From the NCBI RefSeq assembly GCF_018991925.1, contig NW_024738604.1, positions 1 to 64,000 on the forward strand: a DNA stretch of 64,000 bases, given 5' to 3'. This document shows, piece by piece, positions 1-10,455 of this stretch. Source of the stretch: Homarus americanus. Its lineage: Eukaryota > Arthropoda > Malacostraca > Decapoda > Nephropidae. Positions within the stretch are counted from its first letter, which is position 1, and each line of letters opens with the position of its first letter. The translations under genes and the position numbers were made by a program. The notes beneath the pieces were generated by a model. That model had not been told where the DNA came from. It saw only the letters and a list, made by a program, of their open reading frames with translations, and did not search any database.

Positions 1-454
1 GCTGCTACAGCCAGCAACAGCATCAACCTAGAAGTCGACACAGAAAGAACCTGAGGGTACTATGAGCGGACTGACGCAAGAAACAGATGCATTAATGTTG
101 GAAATAAGGAAGCAATAGACGGCTAAGATTAAGTCAGGAGTTAACCAGGTTGGTTTCTGTATGTATTATTAAACTAAATAGCAGAGCCAATTAAGTTTCT
201 TTTATTAAAGAAGTATTGTTTAATATCAGTTCTGGTGTAAGATCAATCAATAGGATTCCTATTTATGAAAAAAGGTATGATGAGAAGGATGGCGTCTTAT
301 GTAAATGGAGCGTGAGATCTTCGTCAAATTCGATGCTTAAGTTTATGGAGTGAGACGGGAAGTGGCTATTGCATCGAGGAGAACAGGATAGACATCAAAT
401 CCCTCCCACTCGAAGGAAGACGGAGACCATCTCTGGAAAGCTCTCAAATAACGT
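1..454. other. intergenic, no gene recognised
   Basis: AT-rich sequence without a coding signal I can support. Short open frames here have no recognisable domain and no matching splice context. About 300-420 holds a slightly GC-richer stretch that may be old repeat, but I could not assign it. Confidence 0.5.
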
Positions 455-640
455 CTTCCTCTAGTCAAAGGATATCAAGCTACCTGCCTTGCTTTAGGTG
501 GCTTAAGGCAGCTAACTATGCCTTTACTCAGCATGTACAAGCCTGGCTTCCCGTAGGCATATACTCGTGCATGGTATGTCACCTCATAGCAGAGTGAGAG
601 ATTGCAGTGGGAATCAGTATAAATGTAATTAGTCCTTCCC
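455..640 (-). repeat. SINE-like dispersed repeat, copy 1 (inverted)
   Basis: The reverse complement of this stretch aligns by eye with 3781-3990 and 11264-11480. Shared landmarks in the same order are ACTGATTC, ATGAGGTGACAT, a CATGCACGAG/GTGCACGAG block, GCCACCTAAAGC, and AGCTTGATATCCTTTGACTA. Three diverged copies in two orientations show a dispersed family about 200 bp long. No tRNA-like A/B boxes were confirmed, so SINE is only a description of size and dispersion. The open frame across it is not a gene. Confidence 0.65.
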
Positions 641-1535
641 TCACTCCTACACAACATACCAAGTCCTTCCCTGCAGAGTTAATCACCATCTATTAAGTCT
701 CTGATTCTTGTTTTTCATTCGACTTCTGAACTGTAATAAATTATGGTCACTGTAAACTACAATTCTCTGGTAGGTGTTGCCAAGATATATGTTAAACTTT
801 TCCAGTGCCATAAGCAGTCACAGCTTCTTTCTCTATAGTAAAGTAATTCCATTGCACCAGCCCCAACATCACTGGTAAACCATAAATTTTACTTACGAAC
901 CATTCAACATCCTGTCTCTGCCTCGTCCAGTTCAACACGACTTCAGTCCATCTGGCAGTCGAACCCGAGGCCTCCATCATCCACAACAGGTACCTTGCCA
1001 GTGAGCCACCATACTGTGTTGAATAGTATATACACCAGTGTCAACATTAGATCGGGTCAAAAAGGGCATACATATTTTAAATTGCAATTTATAATTTGTA
1101 ATAGTAAAGAAAAGTTGCTCCTATGTAAAGTCTATCAAGCTCCAACATATGGTATTAGTCTTGTATTATTACAGTAAAAGATGGCACCAATTTGCAGCCC
1201 TTAACTAATACTACGTAGATCTATCCATACTACTAATACTGAAATGTGCTCCTTAATTTGGGTTACTTGATCAACAAACACCTTTCCCTCAATACCAATA
1301 TTTTGTTCTTTTTTCCATCAGTATATAATACAGTAATCTCTTATTTTTCCTCTTCAGTGTACAACAGTTTACATTACCCATCATCACCATCTCTGACGTT
1401 TGCCTCGAGCTGCTGGAGGCTGCCCACCATCCGTGCCTCCACACTCGCCTATTTTATTTTTCCAAGTCGCGCATTTTCACCTATATGAAGGCGCCAATTC
1501 ATGATATAAGTGTTAACAAATTATGTGTGATGAAT
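641..1535. other. intergenic, no gene recognised
   Basis: AT-rich, mixed sequence. Small open frames on both strands show no domain, splice site pattern or neighbour relationship that would support a gene. Confidence 0.45.
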
Positions 1536-2048
1536 ATTGTTCACTTCTTTGATAACTGCCCTGTTCACACGGCACGAGAGATGAAGCGCTGGTCAGAGGA
1601 AAGGTCGAATGAAAGTGACCTTTTGGACTGGCCATCTAAATCTCCAGGGCCATATTCAATAAGTTTCTTTCAGTAAAACAATTCAACTTTTCATTTACCC
1701 AATAGAATAATAATGTTGTATTTTTATTGAAACATTTGATATTACAAATATAATATTGTATAGGGCCATTGCTTGTGTTAAGCGATTACTATGACTGTTT
1801 GTGAGTGCTACCCAGACCTCAACCCTATAGAGACCATTTGGACCCAGATAGTGAACGCGTGGGAGCCTGAATACAAGCTAAACACTGGTCCAGACTCCTC
1901 CTTCACACCCAGGTCGAGTGGGAGCAGTTTGTGAGGAACCAACCACCTATATAACCTTGTGTCTCAGTCCCAAGAAGGCTCCAGGGGGCTATATAAAAGG
2001 GAGGCCATTGGACAGGCTATTGATATTCTGTATGACCTGTGTTGGTAA
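1536..2048 (+). pseudogene. decayed Tc1-like transposase fragment
   Basis: The plus strand reads HFFDNCPVHTAREMKRW and then LLDWPSKSPG, which match the second catalytic aspartate region (D-N-x-P-V-H-T) and the DWPxxSP motif of Tc1-type transposases. The expected continuation PDLNPIETIW follows only at about 1806-1840. About 150 bp of AT-rich unrelated sequence lies between, flanked by the short direct repeat AGGGCCAT. Further on, a VEWEQFVRN stretch and a tail ending at a TAA near 2046 continue the C-terminal part, with a frame change and an in-frame stop. The N-terminal DNA-binding half is missing. It is a dead fragment of the C-terminal catalytic domain; the exact family (Tc1 or a related ITm lineage) is uncertain. 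Confidence 0.6.
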
Positions 2049-3180
2049 ATATTAAAAGTAAATGTGATTTCCAACCTCGTATTTTTCAATATTTATCCTC
2101 ATTTCTACGTTATTATAAATATCTTATTACTGGTGATTAAAACCTGAATAACAACTTAAAAAAATGATAAACATGGAAATGGATGGTACATTATAATTAT
2201 GTATTAGCCCGTCAGACAGACCGTAATACTTATATTAATGTGGGCTACAAACATTATGTTTATATAATTACATCACCCACGGTAACTAGCCTATGAGCCG
2301 CGGTTAAGATACTAAACGCCTGGACAGATTTACAACGGGTTAGTTTTTTGCGCACAACCAAAGACGTGCACGTGAAGAGAGTGGTGATTTCAGCATGAAT
2401 AGCATCAGTACGCAGCCACGGTGTCAAGTGATTCTAAGATACAAGACGTAAAGTGATTGTGCCAAAATGATTATGGTAAAGTGATTGTGGCAAGTCGCTT
2501 GTGGTGAAGTGATTGTGGTGAAGTACTTAAGTATTTAAGGGCAGCAACGCTAGAGGAGATATAGATAAAGTTCTTATAATATCCGAGCAGGATAGACCTC
2601 AAAATGACCATTTTAAATTCGATGTTTAGGTTTAGGAGGGAGATAGGAAGGAACTGGTTCACAAATAGCGTGGTGGATTTGGCGGAACAAGCTTTAGCAA
2701 CTGTAAAAGCGCCGAAACGCCAAGTTTTAAAAGAAGCTAGATCGATTCATGTGATGATAGAGAGTGGTAGTAACTTCCTTGACAGTGAGCCGTCTTTCAT
2801 ATGCTCAAACTCACTGGCTGCAGCCCTGGTTTCAGCACTTTAAGTGTTCTTATGGTGGTGAAGTGACGGTGGCATGCTCGTGCATGGTGCATGACCAGAC
2901 AAAGTGAATGACTTTTGATATTGTTGGAGGTTTCAGTGGCATTCTATGGTAGTTGGATTGTGTGAGGCAAGCAGCCGTGCGAAGCTATAGTGGTGAATTG
3001 ACAGTGGCAGAGCGGATTGCATAAGATAATACACACTACCTTCCAAACCAAGTACTGTGTATATAATTACTTCCAACAATAAAGAAAACAACTAAAAGAA
3101 GTGTTTACCCCAGCCCCTGCCACTTAAGAGTTCCAGAACTCTATTTAAAACACCACGAGTATACAACAGGTGGCTTACAT
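2049..3180. other. intergenic with possible retroelement debris
   Basis: No gene recognised. Around 2600-2760 a plus frame resembles the C-terminal tails of degenerate non-LTR ORF2 proteins common in crustacean DNA, but too weakly to call. Around 2470-2530 the word AAGTGATTGTGGYRAAG recurs a few times, a short degenerate tandem repeat. Confidence 0.3.
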
Positions 3181-3780
3181 AAGAACATAGAAAATATGAG
3201 TCTAGCAAGAGGCCGGTTGGCCTGTGCATGACAGCTCCTGTCGAGTTACTACCACCTCTTTTTTATCATCCATGAATCTATCTAGCCTCTTTCAAAATCC
3301 TCTGTTCCAGCACTTACCAAAGTTGTTATGCTTGTTCCACTCGTCAACCATCCTATATGTAAACCAGTTCTTCCTTTACCTCCTCTCCTAAACTGCTTTA
3401 TTCAACCTCAATCAGTTACAACCATCCTGCCTTGATACTATAAGAACTTTATCTACACCTTATTTATCTCACCCACTTAAATACTTCATCAGTATTCCCC
3501 AAGACTCTTCGTCTTTCTAGGAAATTTTAAAGCTTGTAGCTTGGCTGAATCCACCTTGATATGGAAGGTGTCTAAGTCCCGAATCATTTTCACTATTCTT
3601 CGCTGCAATCCACTTCAGTGAATTGATATCCATTCTATACTATGGGCACTAGAACCTGAACCAATATAACGAGGTGCCTGACCATGAAGATATAGTTGCA
3701 CAAGACTCTGCACTCTTATTACCACTTTGTGATTAAGAAAACCTAATACTCTGTTTGTACTGGCCTGCTTCATAAAACAT
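3181..3780. repeat. probable dispersed repeat, decapod-type
   Basis: The segment opens with AAGAACATAGAAAATATGAG and then GCAAGAGGCCGGTTGGCC. From memory this resembles a high-copy interspersed repeat of decapod crustacean genomic sequence; no second copy is in this window, so the call rests on recollection. It contains no intact open frame. The right border is unclear because the SINE-like repeat follows directly. Confidence 0.35.
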
Positions 3781-3990
3781 AAGAATTATATAAAGCGTTG
3801 AATACATGATTTTATATACTGATTCATCCCCTGCACTCTTCAAATGGATATATGAGGTGACATGTTCAATGAATGAGGTGCCCACAGAAGCTGCATCATA
3901 CTATGCCGAGTGTGCACGAGAAAGTAGCTGGCTCCTGCCACCTAAAGCCGGGCAGTAGCTTGATATCCTTGACTAGAGGAAGACGCTATT
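3781..3990 (+). repeat. SINE-like dispersed repeat, copy 2
   Basis: Direct counterpart of 11264-11480 and inverse counterpart of 455-640. It runs from AAGAATTATATAAAGCG through ACTGATTCATCCCCTG, ATGAGGTGACATGTTCA, GCATCATACTATGCCGAG and CCACCTAAAGCCGGGCAG. Homology to the 11-kb copy fades after the GGGCA(G/T)TA motif, while homology to copy 1 continues a little further, so the true 3' border is not fixed. Confidence 0.65.
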
Positions 3991-5510
3991 TGAGAGTTGC
4001 AGTGGGATGGTCTGCCTTTCCTTGGCGGGAGCACAAACGCATTCACTTCATACCATTACTCCACCACCCCCTTACTTTTGAGAATAATGACGATCCCCAT
4101 GACAATGACATTATGCAAATAATGATGACATGTGTTAAAAGGAATATCCTTCATCTTGTGGGGCTTTAGTAAGCCCCTTATAATATTTATACTGTATATA
4201 CTTTTCTTGTCACACTTGCCAGATGCTTCTTGGTGTTATTGTATTAGGGTACCTAGTGATACAATTTAGGATCCTTTCCTCTACCAAGCGAATAAACAAT
4301 TGAAACGAACGAACTTGAACTGTATGACGCTTAGGTATTTACATCAAGGCAAATAATTTATATTGAAATGTTAAGAGTGATCCTATTACATAACACATTT
4401 GCAATAGCAGTGCAGTGGGCCCTAAGTGATTTATACCTACTCACTCTTACCCTCTAACAAAACTTCAACTGAATGTGTTTAATATGAAACAAACGGAAAA
4501 TACGGAACCTCACGTATGTACATGGTATGTATGTATGTAGTATGATTTTATCGATAAATTCATACAAAATCAAGGTCCAGTACAGGTGTGATACACCTGC
4601 ACTGCAACAACAACAAAATGATTACTCCAGACTTTTTGGTCCATATATCCACATATTAGCTTAGGTTAATACCCATCTTACAGCGTACCATATGCTCGGT
4701 CCACATGATAAATCTTTGGTTAATAGCCATCTAATAGCAGTATTATCTGTCTATCCCATACTAGCTAGGTTATCAGCCATTTTATAGCAAAGTATTTTCG
4801 TCCGGAGCCACGCGAATCCACAACTCCGTACACGGCGGAGAGCTGCTACTACCGCCTCCTCCTCCCTGGACCCCACAGTACAACAACACAACTTGTTATC
4901 ACCTTACCTTCACTCAACTGCTAATAACCACAACGTAGAGTCTTGAAGTCTGAAAACCAATAAAACACGGTGTAATCCACAAACAGCTAACGTGTTACGG
5001 GTGCCAGCGATCAACACTGTATGACCAATATCATCAACAACACGTTGCCACCACACCACTGCCGTACCTCTAATGACTACTGGCGAGTGGCGAAACCTGA
5101 GGTGCTTGACCCTGAATTACTACGGCCCTTACTGGATTCATATGAAAAATAATCTGGATTTGGCGGAAAGAAACCACCATTTGTCCTGTCATCTATAATC
5201 TCATTAATTTTCTTAAATCACTTCTATCCACCATTAGTCACTCAATTGACTGCCTACACACCAACCCAGTCCACAACCAAACAAGCAGTTGGCTTCCATG
5301 GTTAGGCTACATTGTACAATTCCATTACTATTTTTATTATCATTACTATTATTATTATTACTACTATTATTATTATTATAAATATTGTTATTATAATTTA
5401 CGATGTATTCGTGGCCTTGTACGTAGAGACATGAGTTAATGTTCGACTGATGACTCGCTCTTGCTCATGAAGAATATCAAAGTCATCAAATATTACCTAT
5501 TTTTCTTCTA
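3991..5510. other. intergenic; GC-richer island near 4.8-5.1 kb
   Basis: No coding gene recognised. Short (ATGT)n at about 4515-4540 and an imperfect (ATT)n run at about 5322-5386. The part from about 4800 to 5110 is richer in G+C and CpG than its surroundings and, on the minus strand, has a good splice-donor word (GTAAGGTG) ending a possible exon at 4908. That could be an untranslated first exon of a gene to the left of the window, but no coding evidence supports it. Confidence 0.35.
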
Positions 5511-5684
5511 GGATGGAGGAAGGGTGTGTGGATTGAGGTAGGCATGGATGGGAGGGTGGGCTGGAGGTAGGGTGTGTGGATTGAGGTAGGTGTGTGGTTG
5601 GAGGTAGGGTGCGGTGGATGGGAGGTAGGTGGATGGACGGGCGTAGTGGGTGGATGGGAGGGAGAATGTGTGGATGGGGAAGGC
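5511..5684. repeat. G-rich degenerate minisatellite
   Basis: About 170 bp built from GGTGTGTGGATTGAGGTAGG and GGATGGGAGG-type units. The 20-bp unit occurs exactly near 5523 and 5572, with more diverged copies between and after. Strong G/C strand asymmetry; G-quadruplex formation is possible. Confidence 0.75.
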
Positions 5685-8600
5685 TCGTTTATTTATTTGA
5701 TTGTTGGCTCGAGGTTAATGGAGGCTGATTTAGCGGAATGTCATTTGGGCTGAAAAGATTGGCCACAAGAACCAACAATGATCCTAAATATACGGCTCGC
5801 TGTCATTGGCAAGTACTCGGGCAAGAACTGGCTCCAGAATGTATCTGCACCTGCGCCAGTGTTGGGCCGGAGTCAACTGAAGGTTTACTTTGCGCGCGTC
5901 ACACTCTCTGGCAGAGTGTGGATACATTACAACCGAAAAGTTTGCTCTTGGCAATTTCAACCAGGCTCTTCAACCATGTGTTGTGACCACCCCGCCCATG
6001 CCAGGGCTAGGTGCACGTCCCCTCAGCTCCAGGTAACCTTCATCTATAAAATGAGTTGTTTATAACCGAATGGTTTTGCCCCTGAATACCTGTAGTATAA
6101 GCTGAAATGAATGTATTAGTAACAATTTGCTAAGTATTATTACTCTTACATAATGTTTAGCAAATCTTTTGGATCAACTGCCCAAGAAACCCTTCCTATT
6201 TCATGTATTCACAGTGAACTGCAAGTGGATACCCACTCGAATTCCCCAAAACTTCCACCACCACCCCTATGACTTAGAGGAACATTCTCAAGGAATTACC
6301 ATCACCTATCAAGATTTAGCCAACTAGAATCACTAATACCTATCAATCTCCAGGGCCAGTCAGGAGGGATTAGTTGAATATTGTGCTTGGCAATTTGTAA
6401 GTTATATTGTTTTGGAGGGAGATTACTGTATTTCAAAAAGGTCAAACTGAACTTGGAAATTTTTGGGGTCTCTGCTAAAATATCTACATTAGAAGGGCAC
6501 AATGGTTCTATTACCGACAAATGAGGCATTCAAATGGAAAGTATACACCATACAGCATTGTGTCTAAGTGTGCTGGAGCATATAGGTGGGCCCTAATAGG
6601 AAGACATGAGTTGGCCTCAAGTCAATCGCGTATGCCCAATTCTAAAACCATCCTAGAATTGAATGCATAAGAGAGGATTGCTTTTGATGATAACCGGCTG
6701 GCTAAAACTGATGGATTGATCACTTTAGCTTATGACCTACAATACTTTCTTCTCCAAGTACTTTCGCCAACGTCAAATATTAATTGTTTAGGTAGTTAGC
6801 CTCACGATAATCAAAATATATGGTTTTCCACTGCTGCAGTATTTCTATAATTTTCAAGTTAGCTATACATAAGCTCACCTGCATCACATATAACTGTATA
6901 GCTGGCCATTAGGGTTCGTTATAATGTACACGTTTTTCTTCGCGTTCATTGAAATGCTCGAATTCCACGTAAATACTGCATTACCCAACCCAAACCTGCG
7001 TCACCCTAAAGTAATATAATCGGTAAGGTAACGTATGGCAACATATGACCACCAAACGCATAGGACATCAAACACCATATTCTGTGAAGTTAATTATCCA
7101 GCCTGGTATAACAACTGTCATATAATTATAATAGGGTGTCCTACTAATTGGCAGATATTTGTAGAGGGGGTGAAAGAATACCGTATGTGATTCTAAGTAG
7201 AAAATCATATATATGATTTGCCATGCTTGGCCGGAGGTGATTTTACATATTACGCAAGGCAACTATTACAAATGGTTGTTTGGTGCTTATATACCAGTAC
7301 AAACAGTGAGGTGTGTAAAGAAGGCTAGCAGAGGCAACTGCCAAACTTGGAACACACTTTAGAGAGAGCGTGTGGCCTCGTCACTGCATGGTATTGGGTG
7401 GTAGGTTGGAAATGACTGGGGCTTATGGGAGAGGGAGGAAAGGATGTGGAGAAAAGAAGGCTTAAAGGAAATGGAGGGCCCATCCCTATTTGGGGTGGGG
7501 TGCACCTCATCTTCAATTTGTTTGGAGGGCCCATTCATTATTTTTTCTGAGTAGGATTACACTTTTCATTATAGATAGAGGGAAACGGATGGAGATAGAG
7601 ACGCGGTGGTTAGTGATTTGAAATGGGTGGTGTGGTGGGCTATGAGTGTTGCTTTGTTTTTTCCACATATCTTAATCCGCTCAAGTTACGCGGGATTGAC
7701 CCTATTGTAAAGGTTTTAACTCTAAACATAGGGAGGAGCCAAGGCCGCCGGTTCTGTGAAGTGTTCACAGTAGTCCAAATCGTCGCCATGGGGTAGAACA
7801 GGGGGAGGTGTCAGGGAAATGGTGTAGCTGCAATGTGATGGGATGGAATGCCCGATTGACTTAGTCTTGGGGAGGATGAAGGAAGAGGTGGGGGAGGGAG
7901 GAGGAGGGGGGATGGTGGGAGGGGGGAGTGTGGGGAGAGAATAAGTAGTCGATTAGTGTTTAGGTGTGGTAACCCACAATGCTCACCATGGAGGCTTATT
8001 AGTTGGGTGGGTAGAGGCTGGGGGAGGCTAGGTGCTGAGCTGGAGCTCGTGGAATGGCTATAAAGGTTAATGCAAAGTTATGGAACATTACAGTATCTTC
8101 AAACGGGTTTCACGCTTATTAATAGGCCTTATGTAATTCACTAATACATTACAACAGCATATATATGGCTGCAGTTGGTATGAAAAAACAAAACATAACA
8201 TGGCAAAAATTTTTACAACCCACCTCACTTAAAGTGGTAAAACTTAAAAATGCTTATGTGTATAGAAGATTTTCAACTCAATATCCCATATTCTTCACCC
8301 TCTATAAATATCTGTTGTCACTATGGGACACCCTGCAATAGTATAAGGACGACATGGGCTATGGTGACAAATTAATGTGATCTCCTTACCTAAGCTGGTG
8401 ACTTAATGCATGGTAGAATGGAGACTCGCATGTTTCCAGTGTTCTGACATCACCTCCTTCCCCTGGTGGGTGGTGCCAACCGGTAACAATCTCAGGAGCC
8501 CGTGACTCACGGCCAGCTACTGAGAATTAATTGGTGCCCACTCAGTCGCGACCGTCACAAGCATGAACGCAGGAGATATGGTCGTTGTAGTGCTTTATTT

Positions 8601-9658
8601 CATCCGCTACACATCTCTCACCATGCTAATAATATTAACTATCTTCATGACATTCTTATTGTTATCAGTGATTATGAATTACCTATGTTATGCTCCACCT
8701 ACACACGAAGCTTGTTACTAGATTAACCCCCCCCAATAATAATAATAATAATACTGAGTCATCAATTACAGTGGGCGACATGTGTTGGCCGACCATAGCA
8801 TTTCCCCCAGCTGTTTCGAAACTTCACACTCGGGGCAATTCGAACCCTCACTGTGGCAGGGTAGTGGACACGACTTTGGTGCACGATAGTACATAGTGCC
8901 TCACACCCACAATATTAAGTGAATTTAACTCAGTTGAACTTTGTTGAATATATCAGTGCTCATGTTTTAAAAGTAGTTGAACGTCTTATGTGCCAAGTGA
9001 TAATATATTGTAACTACATATGCCTTGCGTGTTGAATCATCCATTCATTCCCTTGCCAGACGTGTGTTAATATTTTGTATTAGATTTTAGACCACTCGAC
9101 TTGCTCCTCATCATCTCTCAAGCAGTTTGTGTTATTGCTGCTATCTAGTACAGTATCAATAGAGCTTTACCCAAAAGGATATTAAAACACTAATTATACT
9201 ACAAGTCTTTTAAAAAATGATAAATATCCAGGTACAGTTTTGTATAAAATTAATATCCTTATGTCTAAACTAAACAATACTCCATGTAAATTTTCCAAGA
9301 ATAGTTTTAAGTGACTAATATTCATAATCTTTACAAAACACTGTCACCACTGAAAGCTGAGCATTTCAATGGTTAACAAAATTTCTTTGATAAGCTTTGC
9401 CTCCAGTAATAAAATAATAAAGTTCTTATAAACCATAGTAAGGAAGCCTATCTCTGCCTCACGTAATCAACGCATGGCATAAGTTTGCGTCTGTATCTTC
9501 ATGACTAGAGAACAGTTTAACATATGGCTGCACAGGGCCAACTGTATCTATAAGAAATTAAAATTTGTCTTTTATACAATATGTTGAAAGAGGAAGTTTG
9601 TCAAGTTATTTACAATAACATTCTGTTTACTTAATGAACAGCTTTTATGATTTTTACA
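5685..9658. other. intergenic, downstream of TADA2B
   Basis: No gene recognised. A plus frame near 5770 contains NDPKYTAR, which resembles the NDPKHTxR motif of Tc1-type transposases, but flanking residues do not continue the match. About 7855-7935 is a purine-rich stretch with long G runs. A (AAT)n run lies at about 8735-8754. The region also contains part of whatever lies beyond the TADA2B 3' end. Confidence 0.4.
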
Positions 9659-9664
9659 TTTATT
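9659..9664 (-). promoter_or_regulatory. candidate poly(A) signal of TADA2B
   Basis: TTTATT on the plus strand is AATAAA on the gene strand, about 650 bp beyond the TADA2B stop. It is the first canonical hexamer I saw after the stop codon. In AT-rich DNA such hexamers are common, so this is only a candidate 3' end. Confidence 0.3.
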
Positions 9665-10314
9665 TGGTACTGGAGGGGTATGCATGTCCAATGAGAGAAT
9701 GAGTCCCTGTAGTAGTGTACAGAATACTTGCAACACTAATATACAACCATCACCAGTACAAGCAATGTGCAAATATTGCAACTAAGTTTTACCAATTTTT
9801 ATGACTATCATAAGGATTAAAGGCTACTCTTGCCATTGTCAAAGGCTTTAGCAAGATTTTACAGCAATATCTCATATCAAAGCTCCAAGTGCATTGTCTA
9901 TATTATCAAGCAAAATCAGTTATCATTTGCAAGATAAAATACAAAATTTTACCACATAATAGACCATCATACAATGTGCATAGGAAAAATAACAGTAGAT
10001 ACTTTAAGATATTTACACATCAGTATCACGTCCATTCATAAAATGTCTGTAATAAGAGAACTTGAGCCCTAATCCAACACTGTAACCAACAGACTTCAGG
10101 GATGACTTTTATATGCTGACAATATTATTCCTTCATACAGCTCTGGAACACTGAGCTATGAAAATGTACTATATATGGGACAGGGGAATCTCCTCACCAG
10201 AGCACATTACTAGCTCTGAGCAAATACCTTAGGTGGTTGGCAATGTCTCTACATTGACACCAATTAATGGAAGTGAGGAGTTCTATATACCTAGGTCCCA
10301 AAATTCACTGATGG

Positions 10315-10455
10315 TCATGTAAACGAAGAGATCCAACCCGCCTGGGTCATGAAAGTGGTGATCATGCGCTGTGAGTGAGAATCAAGGCCTTGTGGACAAC
10401 ATACACCCCTTCGAGTGGCTGGGCCCACACCTGCTTGCTGCTTATCGCCTTCATC
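10315..10455 (-). CDS. TADA2B: TADA2B exon 13, C-terminal end and stop
   Basis: 141 bp including TGA (10315-10317), residues 450-495. DEGDKQQAGVGPATRRG leads to RMITTFMTQAGWISSFT, matching the RILNFLTESGWIS terminus of the family (last helices of the SWIRM-like domain). Acceptor TTGCTTTACAG. Confidence 0.93.
   Translation of the reverse strand, partial: DEGDKQQAGVGPATRRGVCCPQGLDSHSQRMITTFMTQAGWISSFT

Noticed and set aside
2604..2843. Plus frame resembling the C-terminal tail of a non-LTR retrotransposon ORF2
   Set aside because: Similarity is impressionistic, there is no reverse transcriptase motif, and no second copy is in the window.
5738..6065. Plus frames containing NDPKYTAR, like a Tc1 transposase motif
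   Set aside because: Only eight residues fit; the surrounding residues in this and the other frames do not continue the family pattern.
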